DNA of 7,934 bases, taken from positions 1 to 7,934 of the forward strand of contig JAKVCF010000108.1 of assembly GCA_022447335.1 (NCBI GenBank). Reading direction: 5' to 3'. The translations under genes and the position numbers were made by a program. Under the pieces are notes generated by a model. The model was not told the DNA's origin and searched no databases. It was given only the letters and a program-made list of their open reading frames with translations. This document shows positions 7,102-7,934 of the stretch, piece after piece. The stretch comes from Planctomycetota bacterium. GTDB lineage: Bacteria; Planctomycetota; UBA1135. Position 1 is the stretch's first letter; each line of letters starts with the position of its first letter.

Positions 7102-7230
7102 ACTGTGTCCCAATCGGGGATTGAATCCTAACACGCCATTGCAGCTACTGGGTGACGGCTAGCTTGCGCCTGAAAACGGCGGTTTCGCACTGAGTCGAAA
7201 CGCGCCCGTCTCGATATCCTCGCCTTGCCC
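7102..7230. promoter_or_regulatory. Divergent intergenic region with palindromic candidate operators
   Basis: This 129-bp region separates the start of the minus-strand operon from the plus-strand ThuA-like gene and should hold both promoters. The clearest structure is GTTTCG (7182-7187) facing CGAAAC (7196-7201), with a smaller ACT-G-AGT dyad between them, giving a 20-bp near-palindrome. A further AAAC half-site lies at 7174-7177, forming AAAC-GGCG-GTTT with the same arm. A second short dyad, CAATC-GGG-GATTG, is at about 7111-7123. These could bind a regulator shared by both directions. No convincing -35/-10 pair was found on either strand. Confidence 0.4.
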
Positions 7231-7934
7231 ATGCCCTCACTCATCCTTACCACTGTTCTTGGCGCCCTCGCAACGTCAGCGCTTCCCCAGACTGCCGAGG
7301 TCGCCGCAGAGGATCCGCCGCGGCTACTCTTCCTGACCCACTCGGCTGGCTTCGAGCATTCCGTGGTACGACGGCCCGCTCCCGGCCAGCTGGCACATGC
7401 CGAACGTATTCTGACCGAAATCTCAAAGGGCCGCCTAATTGTCGACTGCACTCAGGACTGCTCGACCATCAACTCCGAAAATCTAGCGAAGTACGATGCA
7501 TTACTCTTCTACACCACAGGTGAACTACCCATCAGTGATGAAGGTAAGGCGGCACTAATCGACTGGGCGCGGAAAGGGGGCGCCTTCTGCGGCGTGCACT
7601 GTGCAACTGACACGTTCTACCAGTTTCCGGATTATATGGGCCTGGTCGGCGGCGCATTTGACGGACACCCATGGCACGAGCAAGTGACCATGACGGTTGA
7701 AGACCATACACATCCATCAACCGCGCACCTTGGTGATAAATGGGTGTTGGTTGACGAGATCTACCAATTTAAGTGGTGGCGCCGTCATCCGAACCACGTA
7801 CTACTCTCGCTCGACACTGACGCAACAGATGTTGCGCGTGGTAAGCGCGCCGATCGAGATTACGCCAATGCTTGGTGTAAGGACTTCGGCCAAGGAAAGA
7901 TGTTCTATACCGCACTCGGACACCGCGAAGACGT
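7231..7934 (+). CDS. ThuA-like domain protein, secreted, 3' end beyond the window
   Basis: An open frame runs from the ATG at 7231 to the window edge (234 codons) without a stop. Residues 1-27 look like a secretion signal with a hydrophobic core (LILTTVLGALATSAL) but no basic residue. An upstream basic stretch in frame lacks an ATG or GTG, and only a TTG at 7225 is available. The ThuA-like (glutamine-amidotransferase-like) fold covers about 31-234: RLLFLTHSAGFEHS (31-44), TGELPIS (96-102), GGAFCGVHCATDTFY (116-130), GGAFDGHPWHE (140-150), DEIYQF (175-180) and GQGKMFYTALGHRED (220-234). Only a short C-terminal part of the domain is missing, though fusions to other domains occur in this family. 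ThuA proteins act in trehalose and keto-glycoside use. It is divergent from the dehydrogenase operon, suggesting shared control. Confidence 0.85.
   Translation, partial: MPSLILTTVLGALATSALPQTAEVAAEDPPRLLFLTHSAGFEHSVVRRPAPGQLAHAERILTEISKGRLIVDCTQDCSTINSENLAKYDALLFYTTGELPISDEGKAALIDWARKGGAFCGVHCATDTFYQFPDYMGLVGGAFDGHPWHEQVTMTVEDHTHPSTAHLGDKWVLVDEIYQFKWWRRHPNHVLLSLDTDATDVARGKRADRDYANAWCKDFGQGKMFYTALGHRED

Noticed and set aside
7128..7451. Minus-strand 107-aa open frame
   Set aside because: It is antisense to the ThuA-like gene and the divergent region, with Arg/Ser-rich low-complexity composition typical of a shadow frame.

Overview
The window is a carbohydrate-catabolism locus from a bacterium of roughly mid-50s percent GC. 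The gene content is secreted SASA-type esterase, ThuA-like protein, Gfo/Idh/MocA oxidoreductase, two xylose-isomerase-like TIM barrels, an SDR and an aldo/keto reductase. This mix is typical of polysaccharide- and glycoside-degrading Planctomycetota, Verrucomicrobiota and related environmental lineages. The phylum is an inference from family content; no rRNA or other marker gene is present. Most start codons lack an obvious Shine-Dalgarno sequence, which also fits such lineages. No tRNA, rRNA, CRISPR array, transposase, integrase or attachment site was seen.

Layout. (1) Positions 68-2697, plus strand: a secreted two-domain SASA/SGNH-type esterase whose second domain has lost its catalytic residues, followed 29 bp later by a TIM-barrel protein, probably one transcript. 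(2) Positions 2704-2733: a strong hairpin between convergent genes, best placed to terminate the minus-strand gene. (3) Positions 2759-3127, minus strand: a small unrecognised four-helix membrane protein. A Fur-box-like dyad (3161-3175) lies just upstream of it. (4) Positions 3246-7101, minus strand: a compact four-gene operon transcribed SDR -> TIM-barrel isomerase/epimerase -> Gfo/Idh/MocA dehydrogenase -> aldo/keto reductase. The last three genes are joined by 4-base stop/start overlaps. (5) Positions 7102-7230: a divergent intergenic region with a palindromic candidate operator. (6) Positions 7231-7934, plus strand: a ThuA-like secreted protein cut off by the window edge.

How the genes may work together (inference). 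The esterase would remove acyl groups from a carbohydrate outside the cytoplasm. The ThuA-like protein would act on a (keto)glycoside, also outside the cytoplasm. Inside the cell, the Gfo/Idh/MocA dehydrogenase and the TIM-barrel protein are the pair used in known oxidise-then-eliminate routes through 3-keto-glycosides (levoglucosan, C-glycoside and 3-keto-trehalose type chemistry). The SDR and the aldo/keto reductase would provide further NAD(P)-dependent steps on the released sugar or sugar acid. The substrate cannot be read from the sequence.
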